DNA of 64,000 nucleotides from Parafrankia sp. EUN1f (lineage in GTDB: Bacteria; Actinomycetota; Actinomycetes; Frankiales; Frankiaceae). A program made the translations under genes and the position numbers. A model generated the notes under the pieces. It ran no database searches and was not told where the DNA came from. It saw only the letters and a list, made by a program, of their open reading frames with translations. The first letter of the stretch is position 1. Each line of letters begins with the position of its first letter. The stretch covers positions 1 to 64,000 of the forward strand of contig NZ_ADGX01000036.1 in the NCBI RefSeq assembly GCF_000177675.1, read 5' to 3'. Below are positions 43,361 through 52,090 of the stretch, piece after piece.

Positions 43361-44698
43361 CTACTTCTTGATCAGGGAACCGCAGGAGAGCTTGCTGGTG
43401 ATGTCGTACTTGTCGCCGTTGAGCTGGACGATCGAGGCGCAGGGGGACGAGATGTTGTGGTTGAGCGGCCACCGCGTCTCGGGCACGGCGCCCTCGACGT
43501 AGTAGGAGTAGTCGGAGTTGAGCACCTTCAGGAGCTTGTCGACGGTGAGGTCACGGCCGGCCTTGGTGGCTGCCTGGACGAACATGTCGGCCGCCCAGTA
43601 CCCGGCCATCGCCGGCAGGCTGATGGCCTGGTCCGGGGCGTACTTGGCGAAGTCCTCGGTGAGCTGCTTGATGGCGGGGACGCTGGTGTCGACCCCGGGC
43701 TGCCACTGCACGATCGTGTAGGACTTCTGCAGGTCCTTGAACCCGGCGAGGCGCGGGTCGTAGCCGACCGGGTTGAGGTTCTTGCCCTCGTACCCGGCAG
43801 CGGTCATCGCGGCGGTCATCTTGATGACCGAGTTGAAGTCCGCGACGTAGAGGACGACGTCCGGCGGGGCGCCGTTGTTCGAGGTCATCAGGGCGTTGAC
43901 GACCGCGGTGGTGTCGGTGATGCCCGCGACGGGGATCGGGTTCTCCTCGTAGACGGTCTTCACCCCGACGGAGCGGATCTGTTCGCCGAGCTGCTTCAGG
44001 CCCGCCCGTGCCGAGTCGTTGTCGACACCGACGAGAGCGGTCGTCTTGCCGGAGGCGTCACCGCCGAACATGGCCTGGATCATCAGGCCGTACGTCGTCG
44101 AGGTGACGTCGCCCTCGGGGAACTGGCATCCGGTGACGCCGAAGCCGATCGAGGTCTCGCAGAAACCGAGGTTGAAGCCCCAGCCGAAGAAGGGAACCGT
44201 CTCGCCGCAGAAGGTGTCGAGATAGTTCGCGCTGCTGGTCATCACCGGGACCGCGGCGAAGATGTTCTTGTCGACCAGTGCCTTGGCCTGGGCGCTGTTG
44301 CGCGCGGGGTCGTTGCCGTCATCGAGGGTGCCCACGTAGTTGATCTTGCGGCCGTTGACGCCGCCCTCGGCGTTCGCCCGGTCGAAACGGGCCTGCGCGC
44401 CGAGCTCGGTGCCGGCCATCGAGCTGCCGCTGGCGCTGGTCAGATAGGCCAGGCCACCGATGGTGATCTCGTTGTCGGTGACGCCGCGGGTGGGGTTGGC
44501 GGCGGTCTGGCCACATTTCAGGCTGGCTGCGTCCACGGTGTAGCCACCGTCGCTCCAGCCCGACGGTGGGCCCGCCTTCACCGTGTCGGCCGCGACCGTC
44601 GGGCCGTCCTGAGGTGTGCCGTCCGACGAGCACCCCACAGCACTCGCGATGACCGCGAGCGCGGTGGCTGCCGCCGCCACTAATCGGATGGGTCGCAT
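43361..44698 (-). CDS. Branched-chain amino acid-type ABC substrate-binding lipoprotein (LivK-like)
   Basis: A 445-residue extracellular solute-binding protein of the periplasmic-binding-protein type 1 fold. The N-terminus MRPIRLVAAAATALAVIAS is a signal peptide ending in a lipobox-like SAVGC, so it is probably a lipoprotein. ITIGGLAYLTSASGSSMAGTE starts the mature receptor domain. Several cysteines (for example in CGQTAA, FCGET, FCETS, TGCQFP) could form disulfides. The start at ATG 44698 has AGGAG upstream. It is followed by the fused permease-permease-ATPase gene. Ligands of such receptors in catabolic clusters include hydrophobic and aromatic acids as well as amino acids. Confidence 0.9.
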   Translation of the reverse strand: MRPIRLVAAAATALAVIASAVGCSSDGTPQDGPTVAADTVKAGPPSGWSDGGYTVDAASLKCGQTAANPTRGVTDNEITIGGLAYLTSASGSSMAGTELGAQARFDRANAEGGVNGRKINYVGTLDDGNDPARNSAQAKALVDKNIFAAVPVMTSSANYLDTFCGETVPFFGWGFNLGFCETSIGFGVTGCQFPEGDVTSTTYGLMIQAMFGGDASGKTTALVGVDNDSARAGLKQLGEQIRSVGVKTVYEENPIPVAGITDTTAVVNALMTSNNGAPPDVVLYVADFNSVIKMTAAMTAAGYEGKNLNPVGYDPRLAGFKDLQKSYTIVQWQPGVDTSVPAIKQLTEDFAKYAPDQAISLPAMAGYWAADMFVQAATKAGRDLTVDKLLKVLNSDYSYYVEGAVPETRWPLNHNISSPCASIVQLNGDKYDITSKLSCGSLIKK

Positions 44699-44748
44699 CG
44701 TTGCACTCCTGGTGATTCTTGAACGAACGAGCGGTGCGGGAGCTGGTG

Positions 44749-45549
44749 TCAGCCGAGGTAGGCGTCGCGGACGGCCTGGTTCGCCTGAATCTCGGCCGGG
44801 GTGCCCTCGGCGAGGACGGAGCCCAGGTCGAGCACGGTGATGCGGTCGCAGGTCCGCATAACGAAGGCGGCGTCGTGCTCGACGAGCACCACCGCGCACC
44901 CCTCGCCCCGCAGGGACAGCACCAGCTCCCCGAAGCGGTCGGACTCGGCGTGAGCCAGCCCGGACGTCGGCTCGTCGAGCAGCAGCAGCCGCGGGCGGTC
45001 GGCGATGGCGCGCGCGAGCTCGAGCAGGCGCTGCTGGCCGAGTGGCAGCGCGCCGGCGGAGACCTTGCGCAGTTCCGTGAGGCCGCACCACTCGAGGACC
45101 TCCGCGGCCCGCTCGCGGCGCTGGCGTTCCAGCGTGCGCCGCGACGGCAGGGAGAGCAGGTCGGCGAGGACACCGCCACCGCCGCCGTGCCACTCGAGCC
45201 CGGCGAGCACGTTGTCCTCCACCGAAAGCCAGCTGAAGACCTGGGCCCGCTGGAACGTGCGGCGCATGCCGAGCCGTGCGCGCCGGGTGGCCGAGACGGC
45301 TGTGACGTCGTCGTCCGCGAAGTGGACGGTTCCCTCGGAGGCGGGGGTGATGCCGGAGATGATGTCGAAAAGCGTGGTCTTGCCTGCGCCGTTCGGCCCG
45401 ATGAGGCCCTGGACGGTTCCGGCGGCGACGGTGAGGTCGACGTCGGTCAGTGCGCGCACCCCGCCGAAGCGCTTGCTGACCGAGGACAGGCGCAACAGTG
45501 GCGCTGCTCCGGTGACGGGCGGCGCCGCGGTGGATGTCGGCGTCGGCAT
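44749..45549 (-). CDS. ABC transporter ATP-binding protein, LivG-like
   Basis: A 266-residue ATPase with Walker A GPNGAGKTT at 51-59, FQRAQVFSWLSVEDNVL typical of the LivG branch, the signature LPLGQQRLLELARAI and Walker B LLLLDEPTSGL. The start at ATG 45549 follows GGAGG; upstream in-frame residues are not conserved in the family. It is the first gene of the transporter unit and the second ATPase beside the one fused to the permeases. This explains why only LivG exists as a free subunit here. The likely transport form is LivG plus the fusion protein, fed by the LivK-like lipoprotein. Confidence 0.9.
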   Translation of the reverse strand: MPTPTSTAAPPVTGAAPLLRLSSVSKRFGGVRALTDVDLTVAAGTVQGLIGPNGAGKTTLFDIISGITPASEGTVHFADDDVTAVSATRRARLGMRRTFQRAQVFSWLSVEDNVLAGLEWHGGGGGVLADLLSLPSRRTLERQRRERAAEVLEWCGLTELRKVSAGALPLGQQRLLELARAIADRPRLLLLDEPTSGLAHAESDRFGELVLSLRGEGCAVVLVEHDAAFVMRTCDRITVLDLGSVLAEGTPAEIQANQAVRDAYLG

Positions 45550-45858
45550 AATGCCTCCAAAACCGCCGTCGGCGGCAACGACTCGGCTGCGATGTCTCAT
45601 CGGAGTTCTGCTGGATCTGTGGAGATGGGCGCGCCACCCCCGGTGCCAGGGGTCCGGGCCCGGTGTGGGAGCGGCACGGGCCCTGGCGGGGCGGGCGGGT
45701 GACCACGCATGACCCGGGACGTGGCGTCACTGCGGTGATCTTTAGATATTGTATAATCAATCACATATGCCGGAATGTGGCAAGGGTTCGTGTACCGGCA
45801 CCACCTTGGTGGTGTTCGTCCCCCCCGCCCGACCCCTGAGTCGGCGCTCGGCCGGCTC
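45550..45858. other. Intergenic region with promoter-like AT patch upstream of the transporter unit
   Basis: No gene in these 309 bases. Near 45741-45770 a striking AT-rich patch contains, on the minus strand, TATACAAT, which could be the -10 box of the transporter operon with a leader of about 190 bases. A similar ATACAAT lies in the promoter region at 48789-48804. The palindrome at 45799-45814 lies near the thiolase end. Confidence 0.45.
45799..45814 (-). terminator. Short hairpin-like palindrome after the thiolase gene
   Basis: CACCACC and GGTGGTG arms around TT, about 45 bases after the thiolase-like stop. The two-base loop makes a real hairpin tight, so it could equally be a protein-binding palindrome. 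Weak terminator call. Confidence 0.35.
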
Positions 45859-47055
45859 TCAGTCGACTCCGAGCAGCACTGTCGAGGCCGAGCTGAACCA
45901 GCCTCCGGTGGCGTTCACACAGGCCACCCGGGCGTCCGGGACCTGCCGGCCGGTGGCCTCCCCGCGCAGCTGGCGGACGGCCTCGACCAGCAGGAAGATC
46001 CCGCGCATGCCGGGATGACAGGCCGACAGCCCGCCGCCGTCGGTGTTGGTGGGCATCGCCCCGCCCACCCGCATCGTGCCGCCCTCCAGGTAGCCGCCGG
46101 CCTCCCCGCGGCCGCAGAACCCCAGCGCCTCGAAGGTCAGCAGCACCGTCGAGGTGAACGAGTCGTAGAACTGGCAGACGTCCACGTCGGCGGGGGTCAG
46201 CCCGGCGCGTGAGAAGGCCAGCCGGCCGGACACCTCGGCGGGTGAGCGGGTGAAGTCCGCCCACTCCGACATCGTCGTCACATTGCTCGCGGTGCCGGTG
46301 CCCAGCACCCGCACCGCCCGGCCCGGCAGGTCGGCCGCGCGCCGGGCGGATGTCAGCACCACCGCGCCGCCACCGTCGCTGCGGATGCAGCAGTGCAGCT
46401 TGGTGAACGGCGTCGCCACCATGGGCGCGGCGAGGACGTCGTCGACCGTCAGCGGCTCCCGGTACATCGCGTCCGGGTTGAGGCCCGCGTTGAAACGGGT
46501 GTCGACGGCGATGTTCGCGAGCTGTTCGATGGTCGTGCCGAACTCGTGCATGTGCCGCCGCGCCGTCATCGCGTACTTGGCGATGAGGGTGTGCCCCCAC
46601 GGCACCTCGAACTGGCTCGGCCCGCGCGACGAAAGCGACAGGTTCGCCGTCCGCAGCCGGTTCTTCAGGTCCGAGCGTGCCGTCGACCCGTAGACGAGCA
46701 GCACGGTGGTCGCGGTTCCGGCCCGGATCGCGTCGGCGGCGTGCTCCAGCATCACCTCCCACGCGCTGCCGCCCACGCTGGTGGAGTCGGTCCAGGTCGG
46801 CCGCAGCCCCAGGTACTCGGCCAGCTCGACCGGCGCGAGGACGCCGAGGCCGGTCGAGGCCACACCGTCGACGTCGGTGTGGCTCAGCCCCGCGTCGGCG
46901 AGTGCCCGGGCCGCGGCCTGCTGGTGCAGCGCGAAGGGCGTCGTCGAGTCCACCCGCCCACAGTCGGACAGCGCCGCCCCGACGATGACAACCTGCTCGA
47001 TCATCCGATTCTGCCCCATCACCCGGTCCTGCCCCATCACCCGGTCCTGCCCCAT
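45859..47055 (-). CDS. Thiolase-superfamily protein (SCP-x/Ltp2-like, nucleophile Cys absent)
   Basis: A 398-residue thiolase-fold protein. C-terminal motifs QFYDSFTSTVLLTFEALGFC, NTDGGGLSACHPG and VNATGGWFSSAS identify the sterol-carrier/lipid-transfer thiolase branch. Where ordinary thiolases have the nucleophilic Cys after the first sub-domain, this chain reads TSVGGSAWEVM at 92-102, without a cysteine. That fits members such as Ltp2 that act as aldolases in steroid side-chain cleavage, usually with a DUF35 partner, which I do not see nearby. ATG 47055 overlaps the synthetase stop (TGATG). The first 18 residues are a tandem repeat (MGQDRV), so the mature start could be the Met of MIEQVV. 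Confidence 0.82.
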   Translation of the reverse strand: MGQDRVMGQDRVMGQNRMIEQVVIVGAALSDCGRVDSTTPFALHQQAAARALADAGLSHTDVDGVASTGLGVLAPVELAEYLGLRPTWTDSTSVGGSAWEVMLEHAADAIRAGTATTVLLVYGSTARSDLKNRLRTANLSLSSRGPSQFEVPWGHTLIAKYAMTARRHMHEFGTTIEQLANIAVDTRFNAGLNPDAMYREPLTVDDVLAAPMVATPFTKLHCCIRSDGGGAVVLTSARRAADLPGRAVRVLGTGTASNVTTMSEWADFTRSPAEVSGRLAFSRAGLTPADVDVCQFYDSFTSTVLLTFEALGFCGRGEAGGYLEGGTMRVGGAMPTNTDGGGLSACHPGMRGIFLLVEAVRQLRGEATGRQVPDARVACVNATGGWFSSASTVLLGVD

Positions 47056-47057
47056 CA
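47014..47057. repeat. 18-nt tandem repeat at the start of the thiolase-like gene
   Basis: About 2.4 copies of an 18-nt unit (CCCCATCACCCGGTCCTG on the plus strand), with a diverged extra copy to the left. On the coding strand each copy supplies an ATG and reads MGQDRV, giving three alternative in-frame starts. Confidence 0.85.
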
Positions 47058-48740
47058 GCGCTTGTCGTAGGTGATGCCGGCGGCCTCGGCGTCCCAGGTG
47101 CCGGCGGTGACGCCCTCGGCGCGCAGCTCACGCTTGAGCACCCGGCCGACGGGGCTGCGCGGCAGCTCGGCGCGGAACTCGATGTAGCGCGGCAGCGCGA
47201 AGTACGGCAGCGCGTCCACACACCAGCGGAACAGCTCCTCCTCGGTGAGCGTCGCGTCCGGTGCGAGGATGGCCGTGACCTTGACGTCGTCCTCGGTCAG
47301 CCTGCTCGGCACCGCGTGCACGGCGACGTCCGCGAGCTGGCCGTGGCCCATCAGGATGCGCTCGACCTCGAAGCTGGCGATGTTCTCACCGCGGCGGCGC
47401 AGGTAGTCGGCCTTGCGGTCGACGAAGTAGAGGAAGCCGTCCTCGTCGATCTTCCCGATGTCGCCGGTGTGGTACCACCAGTTGCGGCTGGCCTCGACCG
47501 TGGCCTCGGGGCGGCCCCAGTAGCCCTCGAACATGACGTGCGGGAGCTTCGGCCGGATGACGATCTCGCCGTCGGTGCCGCGCGGCTGCTCGACGTCGGA
47601 GTCGTCGAAGATGCGGACGTCGAAGTAGCGGGTGTTGATGACCCCGGCGGCCCGCGGCTTGTTGCGCACACCGGGTGGCTGCCAGGAGATCAGACTGGCC
47701 TCGGTGACGCCGTAGGCGCCGGAGAACGTCTCGATGCCGAACCGTTCGCGGATGACGTCGTCGACCTCGGGAGGCAGCGGGGCCGCACCCATCAGCCGCA
47801 GCGAGCTGTTGGCCTGCGCCGCGCCGGAACGCGGCATCTCCGGCCGGTCGACGTCATGGGCGAGCAGGTAGGCCATGGTGCCGAGGGTCGAGGTGATCGT
47901 GGCCCCGGTGCGGTTCATCTCGGGCCAGAAGTTCGACACCGAGAACTTCCGGTAGATCGCCGAGCGGCCACCGAAGACCAGGGCACCGACCACCGCGGTG
48001 ACCAGCGCGTTGTAGTGGAACATCGGCAGCGGCGTCCACAGCACGTCGGACGCCGTGCGCCCCCAGCTGTAGCCGATCTGCTGGGCGAGCGCCTCGTGGT
48101 AGTTGTGGCTGAGCATGCAGCCCTTGGACAGCCCGGTGGTCCCACCCGTGTAGATGAAGGTGGCCAGATCGGACGGGTCGCGCTCCACCGGCGCGGTCAG
48201 CGGGGTGGCGGCGAGCAGGTCGTCGAGGCGGTGCGCGGTGGCGCCGGGGAACTCCAGCGCGTCGGGCCCGGTCACGACGACATGGCGCAGACCGTCGAGG
48301 TCGGCGCTGACCGCCTGCGCCCGGTCGGCCAGGTCCGCTCCCACGACAAGCACCGTCGAGCCGGAGTCACGCAACTGGTGGCGCAGGTACTCGCCCTTGT
48401 AGGCGGTGTTCACCGGTACCGCCACCGCACCCACCCACTGGGTCGCCCACCAGACCAGCAGGGCCTCCGGGGAGTTCTCCAGCAGCGTGGCGACCCGGTC
48501 GCCGGGCGCGACGCCCAGCTCGCGCAGCGCCCCGCCGAGGGCCGCGGCGGCCGTGACGACCTCGCCCGCGGTCAGCTTGGTGCCGCAGACGTCCAGGTAC
48601 TCCGAGTCGGGCTCCTTCTCGGCCCGCCGCAGCAGTAACTCGGTCGTGGTGTGCCGGGGCGCGCTGCCCCAGACGCCGTCGGTCACGTGGCGCTCCTCGG
48701 AAGTCGAGCCGTTTGGGCTTGTGAACTCGGTGAGGCTCAT
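47055..48740 (-). CDS. Acyl-CoA synthetase (AMP-binding, CaiC/FadD17-like)
   Basis: A 561-residue adenylate-forming ligase. YTGGTTGLSKGCMLSHN near residue 200 is the ATP-binding loop, GAYGVTEAS the adenine motif, YHTGDIGKIDEDGFLYFVDRKADYLRRRGENI the hinge, and the catalytic lysine lies in GRVLKREL. Most similar in style to the CaiC/FadD17 group that activates carnitine-like or steroid-derived acids; this is a by-eye judgement. Its stop forms TGATG with the thiolase-like start, so activation and C-C cleavage enzymes are translated together. It is divergent from the Rieske oxygenase gene. Confidence 0.9.
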   Translation of the reverse strand: MSLTEFTSPNGSTSEERHVTDGVWGSAPRHTTTELLLRRAEKEPDSEYLDVCGTKLTAGEVVTAAAALGGALRELGVAPGDRVATLLENSPEALLVWWATQWVGAVAVPVNTAYKGEYLRHQLRDSGSTVLVVGADLADRAQAVSADLDGLRHVVVTGPDALEFPGATAHRLDDLLAATPLTAPVERDPSDLATFIYTGGTTGLSKGCMLSHNYHEALAQQIGYSWGRTASDVLWTPLPMFHYNALVTAVVGALVFGGRSAIYRKFSVSNFWPEMNRTGATITSTLGTMAYLLAHDVDRPEMPRSGAAQANSSLRLMGAAPLPPEVDDVIRERFGIETFSGAYGVTEASLISWQPPGVRNKPRAAGVINTRYFDVRIFDDSDVEQPRGTDGEIVIRPKLPHVMFEGYWGRPEATVEASRNWWYHTGDIGKIDEDGFLYFVDRKADYLRRRGENIASFEVERILMGHGQLADVAVHAVPSRLTEDDVKVTAILAPDATLTEEELFRWCVDALPYFALPRYIEFRAELPRSPVGRVLKRELRAEGVTAGTWDAEAAGITYDKR

Positions 48741-48788
48741 GTTGAATGTCGGTTCAGTGATCGGTTCAGCCCCTCCCGATCGCCACAG

Positions 48789-48804
48789 ATTGTATATCTT
48801 ATCC
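48789..48804. promoter_or_regulatory. Divergent AT-rich promoter element between synthetase and Rieske genes
   Basis: The word ATTGTATATCTTATCC sits between the synthetase start (48740, minus) and the oxygenase start (48851, plus). On the minus strand it contains TATACAAT, a good -10 box. It shares the TTATCC ending with 56553-56566 and resembles 14827-14838. One short element probably serves both genes. Confidence 0.45.
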
Positions 48805-48850
48805 CACCTACGTCACGCTACGGTGCGGACCTTTCTGGGAGGCAGACGCC

Positions 48851-49930
48851 ATGACCACCTCGGACGGGGCCCCGGCCAGCCGTCGCGGCGCCGAGCTCTA
48901 CGGAACCAACGCGGTCACCACGACCGCCGACGACGAGCTCGTCGGGCTGCCCATGCCGCAACGTCCCGACACGCTGACCGACCTCTCCCGGCGAACGAAG
49001 GTCCGGCGGGAGAGCACGCCCCGCTTCCCGTTCCCGATTCCGAACGGCTGGTTCATCGTCGCCCGGGCCGACGAGGTCGAGCCGGGGCGAACCAAGTCCC
49101 TCTTCTACTTCGGCAAGGACCTGGTGCTGTTCCGCGGCACCGACGGCACGCCGTACCTGTTCGACGCCTACTGCCCACATCTGGGCGCCCACCTCGGCGT
49201 CGGCGGCCGGGTCGTCGACGGGTCGCTGCAGTGCCCGTTCCACGGCTGGCGCTTCGACGGCGCGACCGGCTCCTGCGTCGAGGTTCCCTACGACGACATC
49301 GACTACATCCCGAAGACGGCCACCGCCCGCTCCTACCCGGTCGTCGAGCGCAACCACATGATCTGGGCCTGGCACCACCTCGAGAAGCAGGCACCGACCT
49401 ACGAGGTGCCGGAGGTCGAGGAGTTCCACGACCCCGCCTGGCTGCCGATCGTGGTCAAGGAGTTCGAGATCGCGACGTGCTGCCAGGAGATGGCGGAGAA
49501 CAACGTCGACACCCCCCATTTCCTCTATGTGCACGGCACGCCGGCCATCCCCGAGCAGGACTTCATCACCGACGGCCACTACAAGCGGGCAGTCGCGATG
49601 GACGGCAACTTCGTCCGCGAGGGCTACGGGCTGGGCCTCGGTGTGCTGCGGGTGAAGAAATACACGACGTTCATCTCCTCGACGACGCCGATCGACGAGG
49701 AGAACGTGCACGTCCGCTGGATCTTCACCAGCCCGGCGAAGAACGGGGAGGACGCGGCGGAGAAGGCCTCGCGCGCCTTCACCGACGGCATCAGCCAGGA
49801 CCTCCCCATCTGGGAGAACAAGATCTACAAGGACCCGCCGGTGCTGCGCCCCTCCGAGAAGGCGATCACCGAGCAGCGTCGCTGGTGCCAGCAGTTCTAC
49901 TCCTGGCCGGACGGCGCGCCCAAGCACTGA
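48851..49930 (+). CDS. Rieske non-heme iron oxygenase, KshA-like
   Basis: The oxygenase component (359 residues) of a two-component monooxygenase. C108, H110, C128 and H131 bind the 2Fe-2S cluster (CPHLGAH, CPFHGW). D220, H223 and H228 in NNVDTPHFLYVHG are placed as the mononuclear iron site. The overall length and the TGSCVEVPYDDIDYIPKTA segment resemble 3-ketosteroid-9-alpha-hydroxylase oxygenases. No reductase (KshB) gene is adjacent. It is the first gene of a four-gene plus-strand operon with decarboxylase-like, amidohydrolase and SDR genes. Hydroxylation of a polycyclic ketone is the best guess, and steroid specificity is unproven. Confidence 0.88.
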   Translation: MTTSDGAPASRRGAELYGTNAVTTTADDELVGLPMPQRPDTLTDLSRRTKVRRESTPRFPFPIPNGWFIVARADEVEPGRTKSLFYFGKDLVLFRGTDGTPYLFDAYCPHLGAHLGVGGRVVDGSLQCPFHGWRFDGATGSCVEVPYDDIDYIPKTATARSYPVVERNHMIWAWHHLEKQAPTYEVPEVEEFHDPAWLPIVVKEFEIATCCQEMAENNVDTPHFLYVHGTPAIPEQDFITDGHYKRAVAMDGNFVREGYGLGLGVLRVKKYTTFISSTTPIDEENVHVRWIFTSPAKNGEDAAEKASRAFTDGISQDLPIWENKIYKDPPVLRPSEKAITEQRRWCQQFYSWPDGAPKH

Positions 49931-49963
49931 CCGCGAGCCCGGCCGCACCGTAACGCCGCTCGT

Positions 49964-49979
49964 TCACGCAATTGCGTGA
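49964..49979. promoter_or_regulatory. 16-bp perfect palindrome inside the operon gap
   Basis: TCACGCAATTGCGTGA is fully self-complementary, flanked by GCTCG and CGAGC, which lengthen the symmetry imperfectly. It lies in the 108-base gap between the Rieske gene and the decarboxylase-like gene. It has the form of a dimeric repressor site, or a hairpin if transcribed. Confidence 0.55.
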
Positions 49980-50038
49980 CGCGAGCTCTGTTCGTGCTGC
50001 CCGAAATCCGTGAACGCCACCATCATGAGGAGGGCCTG

Positions 50039-50800
50039 ATGGGCAACCGTTGGGTACGCAGCATTGAGAAAAGCTCCGAGGCCGAGTCGAACGTGGGCAG
50101 CGGGTTGCCCCCGATCCCGTCGCTGGAAGTGGTCTACCTGACCGACCCGGCGCGCCTCGCCGAGGTGCTGCCGCCGCCGCTCACGCCACCGGCGCAGCCG
50201 CGGGTGCATGTGCGGGTGACCGACATCGACCTGCATTTCGGCGAGTACCACTACAAGGAGCTGGTCGGCTACTTCGCGGTCGACGCCGTCTACGACGGGG
50301 TGACCGGTGAGTACCCGCTGCTGATCCCGATCGACCTGGAGTCGGCGATCTCGATCAGCCGGGAGAAGCACGGCGAGCCGAAGAAGCTCGCCAGCCTGGA
50401 GCTGACCCGCGACGGCGACCACGTCGAGGGCCGGATCGCGCGCAACGGTGTCACCTTCGTCGAGATCGTCGGGGATGTCACCGAGACCCTGCCGGTGCCC
50501 GAGCCCTACCCGGCGACCCAGTGGTGGTTCAAGTTCCTGCCCGCGGTCTCCGGATCGGGCTTCGACGGCGACCCGCTGCTGGTCCGCTTCGACCAGGTGC
50601 GCACCCCGGTCACCGTGGAGCGGGTCGAGGGCAAGCTGGTGCTGCGCGACGAGCCCACCGCGCCAGTCGTCGACCTGCCCGTCCTCGAGACGGTGTCGAT
50701 CACCTACACGACGCGCTCCTCGGCCAACAAGGCCAGCGTCGTGGGCCCCGTCGACCCGGTCGCGTTCGAGCCGTACGCCTTCAGCCGCTACGACCACTGA
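50039..50800 (+). CDS. Acetoacetate decarboxylase-like protein
   Basis: A 253-residue protein of the ADC fold. The Schiff-base lysine region EKHGEPKKLASL (K115/K116) matches the FPKKLA motif of acetoacetate decarboxylases. PATQWWFKFLPA in the second half is typical of the family's barrel. The start at ATG 50039 has an excellent GAGGAGGG site at 50027-50034; the frame extends further upstream but without one. It may decarboxylate or retro-aldol a beta-keto acid, or act as an aldolase-dehydratase like some ADC relatives. It lies between the Rieske oxygenase and the amidohydrolase, matching oxidative ring cleavage followed by chain shortening. Confidence 0.82.
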   Translation: MGNRWVRSIEKSSEAESNVGSGLPPIPSLEVVYLTDPARLAEVLPPPLTPPAQPRVHVRVTDIDLHFGEYHYKELVGYFAVDAVYDGVTGEYPLLIPIDLESAISISREKHGEPKKLASLELTRDGDHVEGRIARNGVTFVEIVGDVTETLPVPEPYPATQWWFKFLPAVSGSGFDGDPLLVRFDQVRTPVTVERVEGKLVLRDEPTAPVVDLPVLETVSITYTTRSSANKASVVGPVDPVAFEPYAFSRYDH

Positions 50801-50866
50801 GTCCCTGAGCCTGACGCCCGTGCCCGCGCGACCGACGACGAGAACGAGAAGGCCGAAGGACAGAAC

Positions 50867-52090
50867 ATGAGCGACCGGTACTTAATCATCTCCACCGATA
50901 CCCACGCCGGGCTCCCGCCGGAGCAGTACCGCGAGTACGTCGAGCCCCGCTACCGCCAGGCGTTCGACGACGCCCAGGCCGCGGACGTCCAGGCGTCCGC
51001 GCTGGTGACCGCCGACGACCACCTGAAGTTCCTCGCCGAGTGGAACTCCGAGATCGGCGACCACGGCGGGATGGAGGGCGCCTGGGACCCGACCGTGCGC
51101 ACCAAGGAGATGGACTCCGAGGGTGTGGCCGCCGAGGTCGTCTTCCCCGACGCGGACTCGGCCGGTGTCGGCGGCGTCTCGGCGTCGCCGTTCGGATCCG
51201 GTCTGAACTCCTCCGGTGACAGCGACCCCGTGCTTGTGATGGCCGGCGCGAAGGCACACAACCGGTGGGCCGCGGAGTTCTGCCAGAGCGAGCCCGACCG
51301 CCGCTACGGCATCGCGATCATCCCGGCGCTGCACGACGTGGCCGCCGCGGTCGCGGAGGCCGAGTGGGCGGCCGAGAACGGCCTGCGCGGGGGGATCATG
51401 ATCCCGACGAAGTGGGGCACCTACCCGGCCTACAACGACCCGGTGTACGACCCGCTGTGGTCGGTGTGCGCCGAGGCCGGGCTGGTTGTGCACACCCACT
51501 CCGGCGTCGGCCCGACCGACTACACCTGGGCGCCCGGATTTCTGTCCATCTACGCCACCGAGGCGTACTGGTGGGCGGCCCGCCCGTTCTGGGCCCTGCT
51601 GCTCGGCGGCGTCTTCGAACGCCACCCGAAGCTGCGCTACGCCCTGGCGGAGAACGGTGCCTGGTGGGTGCCGGACATCCTCGCCCGGATGGACGCGAAA
51701 TGGGAGGGCGACCACTCGACCCGCAAGTTCGGGCCGAAGACCTTCCGCGACGGCATGCGGATGAAGCCGTCGGAGTACTACCGACGCAACGTGTGGATGG
51801 CGTCGTCCGTCATGGGCGAGCTGGAGATCTCACGGCGCCACGACATCGGGGTCGACCGGCTGATGTGGGGTCACGACTACCCGCATCCGGAGGGCACCTG
51901 GCCGCACACCCGCGAGTGGCTGCGTGACCGGTTCGGTGGCGTGCCGGAGGCGGACGCCCGGCGCATCCTCGGGCTCAACGCGGCCGAGCTGTACAACTTC
52001 GACCTGGAGAAGCTCGCGCCGGTCGTCGACCGGATCGGCCCGACCGTCGAGGAGATCCACGGGCCGGCCCAGGACGGCGGCGTCGCATGA
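50867..52090 (+). CDS. Amidohydrolase family 2 (ACMSD-like TIM barrel)
   Basis: A 407-residue metal-dependent hydrolase or decarboxylase. ISTDTHAG near residue 8 is the first metal motif, with DTH replacing the usual HxH. VVHTHSG lies on a middle strand, and LMWGHDYPHPEGTWPH holds the late Asp. Homologues in actinomycetes lie in steroid and terpenoid degradation clusters and are often annotated only as amidohydrolase. Decarboxylation of an aromatic or enol acid (ACMSD-like) or hydrolysis of a lactone/amide are both possible. Its stop overlaps the ATG of the SDR gene (52087-52090), so the two are translated together. Confidence 0.82.
   Translation: MSDRYLIISTDTHAGLPPEQYREYVEPRYRQAFDDAQAADVQASALVTADDHLKFLAEWNSEIGDHGGMEGAWDPTVRTKEMDSEGVAAEVVFPDADSAGVGGVSASPFGSGLNSSGDSDPVLVMAGAKAHNRWAAEFCQSEPDRRYGIAIIPALHDVAAAVAEAEWAAENGLRGGIMIPTKWGTYPAYNDPVYDPLWSVCAEAGLVVHTHSGVGPTDYTWAPGFLSIYATEAYWWAARPFWALLLGGVFERHPKLRYALAENGAWWVPDILARMDAKWEGDHSTRKFGPKTFRDGMRMKPSEYYRRNVWMASSVMGELEISRRHDIGVDRLMWGHDYPHPEGTWPHTREWLRDRFGGVPEADARRILGLNAAELYNFDLEKLAPVVDRIGPTVEEIHGPAQDGGVA

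Noticed and set aside
47014-47057. CRISPR-like array
   Set aside because: The copies are directly adjacent with no spacers and lie in coding sequence; same for the TTGCTG run at 43303-43350.
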